Assembly: GCA_965204685.1 (NCBI GenBank)
Contig: OZ242004.1
Location: 4,211,040-4,275,039, forward strand
Direction: 5' to 3'
Length of the DNA stretch: 64,000 nt
Source of the DNA: Bin87 sp965204685
GTDB lineage: Bacteria; Chloroflexota; Dehalococcoidia; Lucifugimonadales; UBA3495
The first letter of the stretch is position 1. Each line of letters begins with the position of its first letter. The notes beneath the pieces are model-generated. The model was not told the DNA's origin and searched no databases. It was given only the letters and a program-made list of their open reading frames with translations. The position numbers were made by a program, and so were the translations under genes. This document shows, piece by piece, positions 52,069-61,605 of this stretch.

Positions 52069-54696
52069 ATGAGTAGAAAAACGAGAAAGCTGATCTGGTC
52101 AGCGCCCCTGCTGGCGGTCCTCGCCGTAGCGGCCGCGCTGGCCATGTTTGCGGCGCAAACGCCCATCGGGGCACAGGCGCAAGATGCGGAAGAGACCCTT
52201 GGGCCGCCGCTGGAACTGACCGCGGAACCGGACGGGCGGAAGGTGATCGCGTTGGAGTGGATGCCTCCCGCTACTTCTCCTGAAGACGTAACCGCCTACC
52301 GCGTCGATAAGTCGGAAGACGGAAAGGTATGGATGCGAGAGGTGCCCGCTTCAGCGGGTTTACAGGACGTCTTTTATGACCATACCGGATTGATGCCCGG
52401 GGACACGATGTACTATCGGGTCTTCGCGATCTACGGAAGCAAGGGAGAGGGCGAGCCCTCGGAAACGGCCAGCGCCACTACCGTCGCCGCAACGGCGCCC
52501 GGCAAGCCGGAGTTCAGTGATCCGGCTTTCGGTACCGCTACCTCTAGCGATGTTAGCGGGCTTGCCCCGTCGTGGGCCGCGCCGTCAGATGACGGTGGCT
52601 CTCCCATTACCGGCTACAAGATTGAGCGGCTGAAGGAAGGCGACAATACCTGGATGACGGTCAAGGCGGACACCGGCTTGACGACCAATGAAGTCGGGGC
52701 TGATTGCGCTGCCGGCACCGCATGTGTGTACCAGGACACAGGCCTGATCCAGGCCACCAAGTACCACTACCGGGTTAGCGCAATCAACAAAGTCGGAACC
52801 GGCATGGCATCTGATTCAGAAAGTTCGACGACCGCGGCGAGCACCACGGGGGCCGCTGCCCCCACTGGGTTGACTGCGCAGGGGAGCAATGCTGCGGTGA
52901 CGCTGCACTGGCTCGCGCCCAGTGATCCCTCCGGCGACCCCATCACGGGATACAAAGTCGAACGCTCTGCGGACTCGACGGCTCTCACCGAAAATCCGTG
53001 GGTAGTCATACCTACCACGGGGACTCGCACCTCTCACTTTGTCGGAGGCGCGTTCAGCTCAGGTGAAGAACTTTGGCACTATCGGGTCACTGCTGTGAAT
53101 GCCGGTGGTGGAGATGGGTTACAAACGGCCGCGCTGACCGTCGGCCCCCCGAAGGCCAGCACTCATGGCCCGGCGCAAAGTTTGCGGGTGCGGTCAGAGA
53201 AACCATTGACGATCAACGTGAGCTGGAGGGAAGCGTCCGGTTCTGCCACTGTTCCCGGCACCACCACCTACCGCGTCGATTACTCGAAGGACGGCCAGGT
53301 ATGGCGAGCGGCGGCCACCCCATATCCCACTACCGCCGATGAAACCTCGGAAAGGTTTATCTACAGGGACGCGGGTCTGAAAATCGGAGAGATGCGATAC
53401 TACCGGGTCATCGCCGATACGGGCGGTACTCTGCACCAGGTGACCAATGTGGTATCCGGCACCGCCGGACCGCCGAACAAGCCCGGCAAGCCGACGGACC
53501 TGGAATTTACCACCACTCCCCCTACTGCGAACACGATTACGGTGGGGTGGACCGCGCCGACGGAAACCGGCGGCTCTCCCATCACCGGCTACAAGATCGA
53601 GCGGTCGCAGGACGCCGCCACTGGGTGGACGACGATCAAGGCGAACACCGGCAATACCGATGTGTCCTATATGGACAAAAACCTGCCGGCCAATACCCAG
53701 TACCACTACCGCGTCTCGGCAATGAACGCGGGCCAAACGGGAGACGCGAGCGATTCCGCGGACACCAAAACCGCGCCGGCCCAGGCCCTGGGCCTTCCCA
53801 CCGGCTTGGTGGCGCTGGACCGGGGAACGTCGGTGGACCTGTACTGGCTCTCGCCCGGCGACGCGGATGGCGCGCCGGTTACCGGCTACAAGATTGAAGT
53901 CTCGGAGGACGGCGGGACCACCTGGACCACGTTGGACATGAATACCATGTCTCGCGAGACGATGTACACCCACACCGGATTGACCAAATTGACCGGCGAC
54001 GCCACCAGGATGTACCGGGTGACGGCGATCAGCTCGGTGGGACCGAGCGCTCCGTCGATGTCGGACACTGCCGGCCCCGGCGGCATGGTCAACGCCGACC
54101 CCATGGTTGGCGCCGCCATCGGCGCCCAGTCGATAGAGGTGGGCGAGGAGGTCACGTTCGATCTCGCCGACCACTTTTCCGACGCCGACGGCGACACGTT
54201 GACCTACGCGGCGACGGTAATGCCCGCAGACGGCAGCATCGCCACCGCCAGGATTGCCGTCGATGATTCCGATCCCGGCACCCCCGTCCATAGGCTGACC
54301 ATCACCGGCGTTGCGGCCGGCTCGGCCACCGTCACGGTGACGGCCAGTGACGGCATGGGCGGCGAGGACGCCATGCAGACCATCAGGGTAACGGTGGAAT
54401 CGACGGAGCTCACCGCGCCGAGCAGCGTCATGGCCGACCATGAGGGGCTCGTGGTGACCGTCACGTGGGGAGGCGGTGAGAACGCCGACACGTTCGCGGT
54501 TGCGCTGATCAGGCGGGATGCCGAGGGCAATTGGGACATCGACAACGCCGTGTACGACACCGGCGTGACCGGCAGTCCTCACACCGTGAACATGGTAAAC
54601 CGGCCGGCTGGAACCTACCACGTCTTCGTGACCGCGGGCTCCGCTGAGCAGGGATGGACCGCCTGGGTTGCCGGTTCGCTGGCGTACGCGCCCTAG
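52069..54696 (+). CDS. Large secreted FN3-repeat surface protein
   Basis: An 875-residue protein. The signal peptide 'MSRKTRKLIWSAPLLAVLAV' belongs to the KTRK-IW type shared with the next two large genes. Six or so fibronectin type III domains follow, each with a 'TGYKIERS/V'-like strand and a 'YHYRVSAIN' or 'YYRV' strand, to about residue 665. A cadherin-like or bacterial Ig domain with 'DHFSDADGDTLTYAATV' comes next (about 675-775), then a last beta domain with 'HEGLVVTVTWGGGENADTFAVALI' that is shared with the next protein. Such proteins act outside the cell in adhesion or as scaffolds. No C-terminal membrane helix or LPXTG motif. Clear hairpin leader before the ATG. Confidence 0.85.
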   Translation: MSRKTRKLIWSAPLLAVLAVAAALAMFAAQTPIGAQAQDAEETLGPPLELTAEPDGRKVIALEWMPPATSPEDVTAYRVDKSEDGKVWMREVPASAGLQDVFYDHTGLMPGDTMYYRVFAIYGSKGEGEPSETASATTVAATAPGKPEFSDPAFGTATSSDVSGLAPSWAAPSDDGGSPITGYKIERLKEGDNTWMTVKADTGLTTNEVGADCAAGTACVYQDTGLIQATKYHYRVSAINKVGTGMASDSESSTTAASTTGAAAPTGLTAQGSNAAVTLHWLAPSDPSGDPITGYKVERSADSTALTENPWVVIPTTGTRTSHFVGGAFSSGEELWHYRVTAVNAGGGDGLQTAALTVGPPKASTHGPAQSLRVRSEKPLTINVSWREASGSATVPGTTTYRVDYSKDGQVWRAAATPYPTTADETSERFIYRDAGLKIGEMRYYRVIADTGGTLHQVTNVVSGTAGPPNKPGKPTDLEFTTTPPTANTITVGWTAPTETGGSPITGYKIERSQDAATGWTTIKANTGNTDVSYMDKNLPANTQYHYRVSAMNAGQTGDASDSADTKTAPAQALGLPTGLVALDRGTSVDLYWLSPGDADGAPVTGYKIEVSEDGGTTWTTLDMNTMSRETMYTHTGLTKLTGDATRMYRVTAISSVGPSAPSMSDTAGPGGMVNADPMVGAAIGAQSIEVGEEVTFDLADHFSDADGDTLTYAATVMPADGSIATARIAVDDSDPGTPVHRLTITGVAAGSATVTVTASDGMGGEDAMQTIRVTVESTELTAPSSVMADHEGLVVTVTWGGGENADTFAVALIRRDAEGNWDIDNAVYDTGVTGSPHTVNMVNRPAGTYHVFVTAGSAEQGWTAWVAGSLAYAP

Positions 54697-54784
54697 CGCG
54701 ACCCGGTGAGTTGGAATAGCGAAAAAGTTTCCGGGAACGCTTGGGACAAGCCACGCTCGGCCGGGCGTTCCGGGGATATCAACC

Positions 54785-54812
54785 GACAATCTCGAAGAGG
54801 AGATTCAGTCAA
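54785..54812 (+). promoter_or_regulatory. Hairpin leader 2 enclosing the Shine-Dalgarno
   Basis: GACAATCTCGAAGAGGAGAT followed by TCAGTCAA and the ATG at 54813. Same stem (AATCTC/GAGATT) as leader 1, with AGGAG in the 3' arm. Confidence 0.7.
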
Positions 54813-57389
54813 ATGACTTACAAAACCAGAAAGCGCATCTGGCCGGTGTCGCTGGTTGCTGCCATCGGCATGGTTGCCGTCCTGGCAGCGCTTGCGGCCA
54901 CGGCGTTGATGCCAGGCGCCACCCAGGCGCAGGGAGCGCCGCCGCCGGTCGTTGGGCCCTCTGGCCTGGCCGCAACTGCGAGCAGCGCCACCGAAATCAT
55001 GCTGCAGTGGAGGAGCGGCCTGGGCCATGCTTCTTACGAAGTACAGCGCGCGGATGGCGACGGCAGCGACCCCGCTGCCTTTGCCACCATCGCCGCCGCC
55101 GTTTCGGGCACGGCCACCTCATACACGGACAGCGGCCGCACCCCCAACAACGAGTACTCCTACCGCGTGCGCGGTGTGAGCGCTGGCGGCGAGTCACCGT
55201 GGTCGAACATTGCCACGGTGACGACACCCGGCACGGGCACGGGCGTGGCCCCGGCCCCGGCCCCGACCCCCCAGGTTTTCGTGGCCAATGCGGTTGCGGA
55301 CCGCAAGATTGAGCTGAAGTGGCTTCCCATCGCCGGCGCCAGCGCCTACGAGATCCGGTACCGGAATCTCGACGAGGGTGGTTCGTGGACCACGGTGAAC
55401 GTGTCCGCCGACACCCTGATGCACACCCTTGAAGACGATGACCTGGAGGACGGCGCCCTTTACGAAGTGCAGCTGCGCGGCAGCAACCAGGGTTGGGAAG
55501 ACGCCCTCAAACTGGAAGTCCTGGGCCCCGTCATCCAGTTCAGTTCATCCAACAATTTCATGCGATACACGGGGCAGCCCATCGACTGGCAGCTTCCCCG
55601 GGTCGATCTGGCAAGGGGCGCCCAGGTGCGGTATTCAATCGTGCCGGCCCTGCCCAAGGGCCTGACGTACGGTCAAAGCGGAACCGACGACTACGTGGAC
55701 CTGGCCGCCACTGCGAATCCGCGCATCAAAGGCGCGGTGAATCACGGGGTCGGCGGGTCGAACCAATTCTACCGCTTGAGGGGCTGCGACGTCGCCAGTG
55801 GGGTCGTGGACGAAACCTCCTGCGACACCCATATCTTCAAGATCGAAATCAAGCCGGCGACGGTCAAGCCCCTGGCCGACGTGATCCGCGACCGGGAGTA
55901 CGTCATCGGCAAGGCGCTGAGCACGACCCACCCGCAGAACCAGTTCCCCCAGGTGGGATCGGGCGCCGCCAGCGGGAGTTACCAATACTCCCTGCTGGAC
56001 GAGAACTACCAGGCTCTGAACCTGCCCGGTCTGACGTTTAACGCCCGCACCCGCCAGCTGTCCGGCACCCCGACCGCGGATGCGGCAGTGACCTATCCAA
56101 AGGAATACCGGGTGACCTATCGGGCATCCCGGTCCGGTTCCAGCGTGTACCACGAGGCCGAGTTCACGATCCATATCGTAGAGATCGAAAGCCACGTGTG
56201 CCGCACTGGTCTCAACTACGAAGAGACCCTGCGGGTCTATAACAAGACGGATCGGGTGGGATCGGCCAACTTCACCGTTGGCGTCGCCTCCGACGGCCGC
56301 TACGTGCTGCCCATCGGCGAGAAGGGCCAGCGGGGCGTCTCCGAAACCCGCACCCGCACCTTCGAGCTCATCACGGTCAAGCGGGGCGGTGATCTCGCTG
56401 CGCCCAACGCCAATGTGCTTCCCGCCGGTTTGCAGGTGGTCAAGCTGATGGTGGACGAGGACAGCGTGAACCCGCTGAACAGCCTGTACACCAGGCAGGG
56501 GTTCTACCGGCCGACCGGCGCCGTGACCCCGCAGATGATGACAAATGGCCGGTACGCGGACCCGGAGCCCGATTATCCGACCACGGATAACGGCTATCGC
56601 CTGGCCATCGGAGTCGCGGACGCGAGTATGCTGAAAGAAGGCGAGTACCTCAGCTGCTTCATCGTCCACGACACTGACGATGACACCGGGGAAACCGACA
56701 GCTCGGCGGTGGTGTTCAACCTGAACGTCCTCCCCAACCTGAGCGCCCGCGATTGGGTCATCGAGTTGAACGGCGAGGGCGACATGTCCGAGCTGGACGT
56801 GGACCAGGCATTCACCACGGCTCCCAGCCTGTTGAACTACAGCGTGATGTACGTTGACGACGGCGCCGCAAAGAACTCCGATACCGGTTGTATCGCCAGC
56901 GCCGCCGCGAACCCGAAGGACATCGTCAGTTGGTCAACCGTCAACGACACGGTGACCTTCACCGCGCGGGAAGTGTCGGCAACGATGACCCAGCGCGTCC
57001 AGGTGAAAGCGACGCTGAAGACCGGCGGAGCGGAAGCCTGCGTGCAGGTGCGCATCACCGTGCTGCCCGAGCATATGCCCACGGACCTGACCGCGCCGAC
57101 CGGCATCAACACTTGTGTCGCTGGTGACTCCGCCTGCCCCGGCCTCGCCGCCGGCTCAGTGAAGGTGACCTGGACGAACGGGGCGAATGCCCTGTCGCAC
57201 CTGGTGCTGCTGTTCGACACCTCGGACTGGACCCTTGCCAAGCCTGTCGCGACCATGCAAGACAGCGGTGACACGACGTTCAGCGGTGTGCCGGCCGGCA
57301 GTTACATCGCGGTGGTGGTCGCCTACGACGCCAATGCCAACGTTCAGTTGGACCTCTCCGGCGCCATCACTGTGGCGGCCGGCAACTAG
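54813..57389 (+). CDS. Large secreted FN3/Ig-type surface protein
   Basis: An 858-residue protein. Signal peptide 'MTYKTRKRIWPVSLVAAIG'. An FN3 domain ('SSATEIMLQWRSGLGHASYEV') is followed by a second ('DRKIELKWLPIAGASAYEIRY'), then two putative Ig (He_PIG-like) domains, 'ALPKGLTYGQSGTDDYVDL' and 'LPGLTFNARTRQLSGTPT', a long central part with unfamiliar domains, and a C-terminal beta domain ('AAGSVKVTWTNGANALSHLVLLFD') homologous to that of the previous protein. Exported and probably part of the cell surface. The ATG at 54813 is set by the leader; the frame opens earlier. Cysteines are few. Confidence 0.85.
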   Translation: MTYKTRKRIWPVSLVAAIGMVAVLAALAATALMPGATQAQGAPPPVVGPSGLAATASSATEIMLQWRSGLGHASYEVQRADGDGSDPAAFATIAAAVSGTATSYTDSGRTPNNEYSYRVRGVSAGGESPWSNIATVTTPGTGTGVAPAPAPTPQVFVANAVADRKIELKWLPIAGASAYEIRYRNLDEGGSWTTVNVSADTLMHTLEDDDLEDGALYEVQLRGSNQGWEDALKLEVLGPVIQFSSSNNFMRYTGQPIDWQLPRVDLARGAQVRYSIVPALPKGLTYGQSGTDDYVDLAATANPRIKGAVNHGVGGSNQFYRLRGCDVASGVVDETSCDTHIFKIEIKPATVKPLADVIRDREYVIGKALSTTHPQNQFPQVGSGAASGSYQYSLLDENYQALNLPGLTFNARTRQLSGTPTADAAVTYPKEYRVTYRASRSGSSVYHEAEFTIHIVEIESHVCRTGLNYEETLRVYNKTDRVGSANFTVGVASDGRYVLPIGEKGQRGVSETRTRTFELITVKRGGDLAAPNANVLPAGLQVVKLMVDEDSVNPLNSLYTRQGFYRPTGAVTPQMMTNGRYADPEPDYPTTDNGYRLAIGVADASMLKEGEYLSCFIVHDTDDDTGETDSSAVVFNLNVLPNLSARDWVIELNGEGDMSELDVDQAFTTAPSLLNYSVMYVDDGAAKNSDTGCIASAAANPKDIVSWSTVNDTVTFTAREVSATMTQRVQVKATLKTGGAEACVQVRITVLPEHMPTDLTAPTGINTCVAGDSACPGLAAGSVKVTWTNGANALSHLVLLFDTSDWTLAKPVATMQDSGDTTFSGVPAGSYIAVVVAYDANANVQLDLSGAITVAAGN

Positions 57390-57465
57390 CCCGGGAAAGT
57401 GAGGAGAGTTTCCGCTCTGGATCGGGCGGGAACGCTCCTCAATCGGACTGCATGTCTGACATTGA

Positions 57466-57492
57466 AGACAATCTCAAAGGAGATTCAGTCAA
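57466..57492 (+). promoter_or_regulatory. Hairpin leader 3 enclosing the Shine-Dalgarno
   Basis: GACAATCTCAAAGGAGATTC followed by AGTCAA and the ATG at 57493. AATCTC pairs with GAGATT across the four-base loop AAAG; AGGAG is in the 3' arm. Third copy of the leader. Confidence 0.7.
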
Positions 57493-60306
57493 ATGAGTAA
57501 CAAAACGAGAAAGCGCATCTGGCCGGCGTCGCTGGTGATGTCAATAGCCATCATCGGCGCGTTGGCCGCGTTCCTTGTGCTGGTGGGCAACCCTGGGGAA
57601 ACCCAGGCCCACGGGGCTGGCGACCACTCCAACCAGGGCTGGCCGGCCTGCGCGGACATGACCGATGCCCAGCGCGCTATCCACGACAATGTCCACGCTC
57701 AAGTTGGTGTACACGGCACGACGGACCCGTGCCCGACCACGGGCACCGGCGCGAATGGCAACGGCAGCACGATGGAGCCTGCTACCGGCGACATGATCGC
57801 GTCCGACAGCACCACTGCCAGCGGCTCCCCGGAGATCAAGCTGACCATCGCCAGCTTGGACATGGATCTGGCCGTGCGCAGCTCCATCGTGGTGTACCTG
57901 GAGGACGACTTCCAGGAGCCCGACTCCATCCCGATGACTTCGGTGTACCTGGTGGCTGAGAACAGCTCCACTAACACCCCCGCGCAGCGGACCGCTACCG
58001 GCAACGGCTCTCGGGTGTACGTCACCAGCCCGGTGAAAATCAAGACCGGCGCCTACTTTGACGAGGACAAGAAGGACATCGCCATCCGGGTGCTGGTGCC
58101 CGATATGTGCACCGCCGAAACCGCGGCCTGCCAGAACGAGGACGGGCCGAAAGAAGGCCAGAAACTGACGCTGGTCATCGAGTCCGACTCCGGCATCAAG
58201 AACCCGTCGGAAGCCGGCACCCACAGCGTCGCCTTTGACCTGGTGGGCTCCGCCGACGCCTACCCGTCTGCCTCAAACGTCCGTGGCCGCAACGACGCCC
58301 GGCGCGACGCCGATCCCTCGACGGAGATGACGGTTAAGACCGTGGCCAAGATCAGCATCTCTGACGTGGACAACAGCCGCGGCTACGAGATGACCGTGAC
58401 TGGTACCGGCTTCAACGACGGCACCACCGCCGGCGTTTACGTGCTGGCTCACGCTCGCTACGAAGTGGCCAAGTGGTGGGAGACCCTCGACTGCGCCGGT
58501 ATGAAGGCCGCTCTGGGCACCGACAGTGACAACGCCTGCTTCCATTTCGACCTGGACTCGGCGAACATGAGCTACATGCTCAACACGTCGACCGGGATGC
58601 GGGGCGGCAGCGATGCCTTCAAGGCGTTGAGCGCTGATGACAAGAAGAAGTACGCCGACATGGTGTTCACCCAGCACCTGTGCCGGACCATCATCGAGGA
58701 CGGCACCAATGTCGGCGACGGCCTGGTGGGCAGCGATGACAAGGTCGCGGTGACCTTCGAGGTTACGGCCCCCACCTTCAAGCCCGGCAACGTCAACTAC
58801 ATCTGCATGGTTGACGGCGAGGGTCGCATGTCCAACACCGACGTTGAGGACTTCAAGCTGGAGCCCTCCATCAAGGTGGTTCCCAGCGCGGTCAGTTCCG
58901 GCGACACTGTCAACGTGTTCGCTCAGGACTTCCCCGCCAATACCGGCGGCTTCGCCGAGCTGAAAATTGCCGGCCGGAGTTTGAACATGGCCGGCCGTGC
59001 CAGCAACCCGGTTAGCCTTATGAGCATGGCTGGCATCCGCCCGGACGGTTCCGGCGAAATCTCCTTCGAGGTTCCCGGTGGGCTGGAAGGCGTGCTGCGC
59101 ATCGACGCCAAGTGGGGCAGTGTCAACGAGAACAGCAAGATCACCATCACCGGCGGCGAGCTGAGCGCCAGCAAGACCGACGTGCTGCCCAACGAGACCA
59201 TCACCATCACCGGCAACGGTTTCGGATCGCAGACCTGCATCCCGGCCGACAACATCACCCTGGACAACGTGCCGGTCATCGTGGACGATGAGTCCATATC
59301 CACCTCCGGTGGCTGCAAAGACTCGTCCGGCGTGGAGGTTTCCAACTCCGGGCAATTCGTCGCTACCATCGTCATTTGGAACGACAGCGGCACCTCCAAC
59401 CCAACCCTCATCCCCGGCACCCATACGCTGAGCGTTGAGGACAACAGCGGCTTCGGCGCTGACGTGACCCTCACTATCCCCGAGCCCACCGTCATGGTGG
59501 CTCCTGACGTGGCCGGCCCCCGGGACTACATCACCATCGTTGGTGAGAACTGGCCCGTGGACAACCCGGACAACCCCGCCTCGGTGGACGTCAAGGTGGA
59601 AGTGGCGGACTCCCCCACCCGTGCCCGCACCTACACCCTCTTCGCCGACGCCGTGGGCCGGGTTACCCAGGAGCACCGCGTGCATCGCAACGTGCCCATC
59701 CCCAGCACCGTCCAGGTCAAGATGACCCACGGTGACGTGGCCAAGGTCGGCTCCTTCGCCATACCCGCCTCCACTATCGAGGTCAGCCCTGGCGAGGGCC
59801 AGCCCGGCGACATGATCAGCCTGACCGCTGGCAACATGCCGGTCTACTCCGAAGTTGACTACGTGGAAATCGGCGGCACCCGGTCCAACGACCCCGGCGT
59901 CAACACCGACCGCGACGGCAACGTCCAGGTTGACGACGTGTTGATCCCCGGTCTGGACCCCGGCGTCTACAGCGTGGTGATCAACGTCAAGGGCACCATC
60001 GCCATCGGCGAGGTCACCGTCCTGGCCGAGTCCGCCGCCGCCGGCGCTCCCGCCGAGCTCCCCGGAGCCGTGGAGAACCTGGGCGACAACCTGGTCGCCG
60101 TCTTCTACTTCGACGACGTGGGCAAGACCTGGTCCTTCTACGACCCGCGCCCCGATTTCGCCGACCTCAACACCCTGACCGAAATGGTCAACGGCGAGGC
60201 CTACTGGATCCTGGTCAGCGAGTCTGTGGAAGACGTGGTCCTGAACAACAAGGTCCGCAGTCTCACCTGCCGTGGCGACGACTGCTGGAACCTGGAGGTC
60301 TGGTAG
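57493..60306 (+). CDS. Large secreted IPT/TIG-type surface protein
   Basis: A 937-residue protein. Signal peptide 'MSNKTRKRIWPASLVMSIA'. It contains several IPT/TIG-like domains, seen as 'SDVDNSRGYEMTVTGTGFN'-like and 'VLPNETITITGNGFGSQT', 'PDVAGPRDYITIVGENWPV', 'PGEGQPGDMISLTAGNMPV' strands with 'TI.G.GF' cores. The C-terminal domain (about 845-937) reads 'GDNLVAVFYFDDVGKTWSF', 'GEAYWILVSES' and ends with a Cys pair 'LTCRGDDCWNLEVW'. It is probably an extracellular scaffold or adhesin. The middle has Cys-rich segments. The same leader and signal motif link it to the two proteins upstream. Confidence 0.85.
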   Translation: MSNKTRKRIWPASLVMSIAIIGALAAFLVLVGNPGETQAHGAGDHSNQGWPACADMTDAQRAIHDNVHAQVGVHGTTDPCPTTGTGANGNGSTMEPATGDMIASDSTTASGSPEIKLTIASLDMDLAVRSSIVVYLEDDFQEPDSIPMTSVYLVAENSSTNTPAQRTATGNGSRVYVTSPVKIKTGAYFDEDKKDIAIRVLVPDMCTAETAACQNEDGPKEGQKLTLVIESDSGIKNPSEAGTHSVAFDLVGSADAYPSASNVRGRNDARRDADPSTEMTVKTVAKISISDVDNSRGYEMTVTGTGFNDGTTAGVYVLAHARYEVAKWWETLDCAGMKAALGTDSDNACFHFDLDSANMSYMLNTSTGMRGGSDAFKALSADDKKKYADMVFTQHLCRTIIEDGTNVGDGLVGSDDKVAVTFEVTAPTFKPGNVNYICMVDGEGRMSNTDVEDFKLEPSIKVVPSAVSSGDTVNVFAQDFPANTGGFAELKIAGRSLNMAGRASNPVSLMSMAGIRPDGSGEISFEVPGGLEGVLRIDAKWGSVNENSKITITGGELSASKTDVLPNETITITGNGFGSQTCIPADNITLDNVPVIVDDESISTSGGCKDSSGVEVSNSGQFVATIVIWNDSGTSNPTLIPGTHTLSVEDNSGFGADVTLTIPEPTVMVAPDVAGPRDYITIVGENWPVDNPDNPASVDVKVEVADSPTRARTYTLFADAVGRVTQEHRVHRNVPIPSTVQVKMTHGDVAKVGSFAIPASTIEVSPGEGQPGDMISLTAGNMPVYSEVDYVEIGGTRSNDPGVNTDRDGNVQVDDVLIPGLDPGVYSVVINVKGTIAIGEVTVLAESAAAGAPAELPGAVENLGDNLVAVFYFDDVGKTWSFYDPRPDFADLNTLTEMVNGEAYWILVSESVEDVVLNNKVRSLTCRGDDCWNLEVW

Positions 60307-60361
60307 GCCGTCGTCCCCCCGGGGGAGCGACCGTCAACCGGCTGAATGAGTGTCCAGTAAA

Positions 60362-60396
60362 CGCCCCCGCCTCCGCGGCCTGGCGCTGCGGGGGCG
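60362..60396 (+). terminator. GC-rich hairpin before the collagen-like gene
   Basis: CGCCCCCGC (60362-60370) pairs with GCGGGGGCG (60388-60396). No U-tract, so it may be a pause or processing site rather than a terminator. Confidence 0.35.
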
Positions 60397-60426
60397 GGGG
60401 GACCACCCCAAGCAGGAGCGAATGAG

Positions 60427-61116
60427 ATGAAGAGAATTGGAGCGATGGCGGCGGTGGCGTTGATTGCCCTGCTGATCGCATTGCCCCTGGGCCTGGTTGC
60501 GGCCCAGGGAGATGCGCCCCGGGCCAACGTGCCCCCCGCCTTCCTATTCGGCTACGCCATGGCCGACGGCCTGCCGGTTCCCGAGGGGACCATGGTCACC
60601 GCCATGGCTGGCGACGAGAAGATCGGTTCCACCACCACCATGATGGGCGGCCACTACGAGCTGCAGCTGATGCAGCCCATGGACGCCGGCGCCATGGTGA
60701 CGTTCATGATCGGTGAGCGCATGGTGGACTACGAATACACCTGGATGAGCGGCGACCGGATGATCATGGACCTGTCCGCCGACCTGGCTGGCCAGGACGG
60801 CGCCATGGGTCCGGCGGGTCCTGCCGGCGCGGCGGGTCCTCCGGGCGTCCCCGGACCGGCCGGGGCTGACGGCGCGGACGGCGCCGCCGGCCGTGACGGC
60901 CGCGACGGAGCCGCCGGGGCGACCGGCCCTCCGGGTCCCCAGGGGGAGCAGGGCATCGCCGGGCCTCCGGGCCCTCCGGGTTCGCAGGGTCCTGCCGGTG
61001 ACATCGGCCCGTCCGGTTCCGCCGGTTCCATGGGCATCATCGCGCTCATCGTGGCCATCGTGGCCGTGATCATCGCGATCGTGGCCGTGGTCATGGGACG
61101 GCGCACCACCGCGTAA
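60427..61116 (+). CDS. Collagen-like protein with N-terminal signal and C-terminal membrane anchor
   Basis: A 229-residue protein. Signal peptide 1-26 ('VALIALLIALPLGLVAAQG'), then a small beta domain (about 30-120, 'GYAMADGLPVPEGTMVTAMA', 'MGGHYELQLMQP') and 27 Gly-x-y triplets from 122 to 202 (GPA, GPP, GPQ, GAD), a bacterial collagen-like stretch. Residues 204-223 form a very hydrophobic helix rich in Ile/Val/Ala, followed by GRRTTA, so the chain is likely anchored with a short basic tail inside. Collagen-like regions form triple helices. The first domain resembles the repeat domain of carboxypeptidase-regulatory type proteins. AGGAG lies 8-11 bases before the ATG. Confidence 0.85.
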   Translation: MKRIGAMAAVALIALLIALPLGLVAAQGDAPRANVPPAFLFGYAMADGLPVPEGTMVTAMAGDEKIGSTTTMMGGHYELQLMQPMDAGAMVTFMIGERMVDYEYTWMSGDRMIMDLSADLAGQDGAMGPAGPAGAAGPPGVPGPAGADGADGAAGRDGRDGAAGATGPPGPQGEQGIAGPPGPPGSQGPAGDIGPSGSAGSMGIIALIVAIVAVIIAIVAVVMGRRTTA

Positions 61117-61173
61117 CCCCAGGCCAACCCGCCGGATCAGGATCGCCTGCCCGGCGACCCACGGTCCGCAAAC

Positions 61174-61210
61174 AAGCCCCCGCCGTTGCTGGCGGGGGCT
61201 TGTTGTTATT
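61174..61210 (+). terminator. Rho-independent terminator after the collagen-like gene
   Basis: AAGCCCCCGCC (61174-61184) pairs perfectly with GGCGGGGGCTT (61191-61201), followed by GTTGTTATT. Confidence 0.85.
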
Positions 61211-61279
61211 GGAGCGGCTGGCCATGCCACCGGCCTGCTTCCGGCCACCCACTGAGGACGCTCGGTCGGCCTCGATCAG

Positions 61280-61542
61280 CGTCAATCACCCACCGCGTCG
61301 ACGAACTTGACTACGTGCCTCCGGCCTTGGCACCTGACGGAGAACTGCGGGGATACAGCGAAATCCTGGGACTGTACCTCTGCTGGCAGGAAGGACGGCT
61401 GGACTGGTACGACCCCCGCACTGAAGACTACATCCCAAGCCTGGAGTCCGAGCGCCAGAGGCTGGAATCCGAGCGCCAGTTGCGTCAACAGGCGGAAGAC
61501 AGGGTACGTCAGCTGGAAGCGGAACTGCGTCAGCGCGGATGA
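61280..61542 (+). pseudogene. C-terminal remnant of a Uma2-family gene
   Basis: 'RVDELDYVPPALAPDGELRGYSEILGLYLCW' in pieces and the C-terminal coil 'SERQLRQQAEDRVRQLEAEL' match the ends of the Uma2 proteins at 22244 and 47376. The nuclease core is gone and there is no start codon. Confidence 0.7.
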
Positions 61543-61605
61543 CCAGTCGCCAAAGCGCAATTTCACATCATCCTTCTCGCAACGCAGGGGAAGAACAGAA
61601 CCGAC

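Noticed and set aside
58273..59730. A 485-residue minus-strand frame across the IPT-type surface protein
   Set aside because: Gly/His/Val-rich shadow of a gene with a leader, signal peptide and domain repeats.
60544..61248. Minus-strand frame opposite the collagen-like gene
   Set aside because: It is the reverse of Gly-Pro-Ala codons, which gives a long open frame by composition alone.
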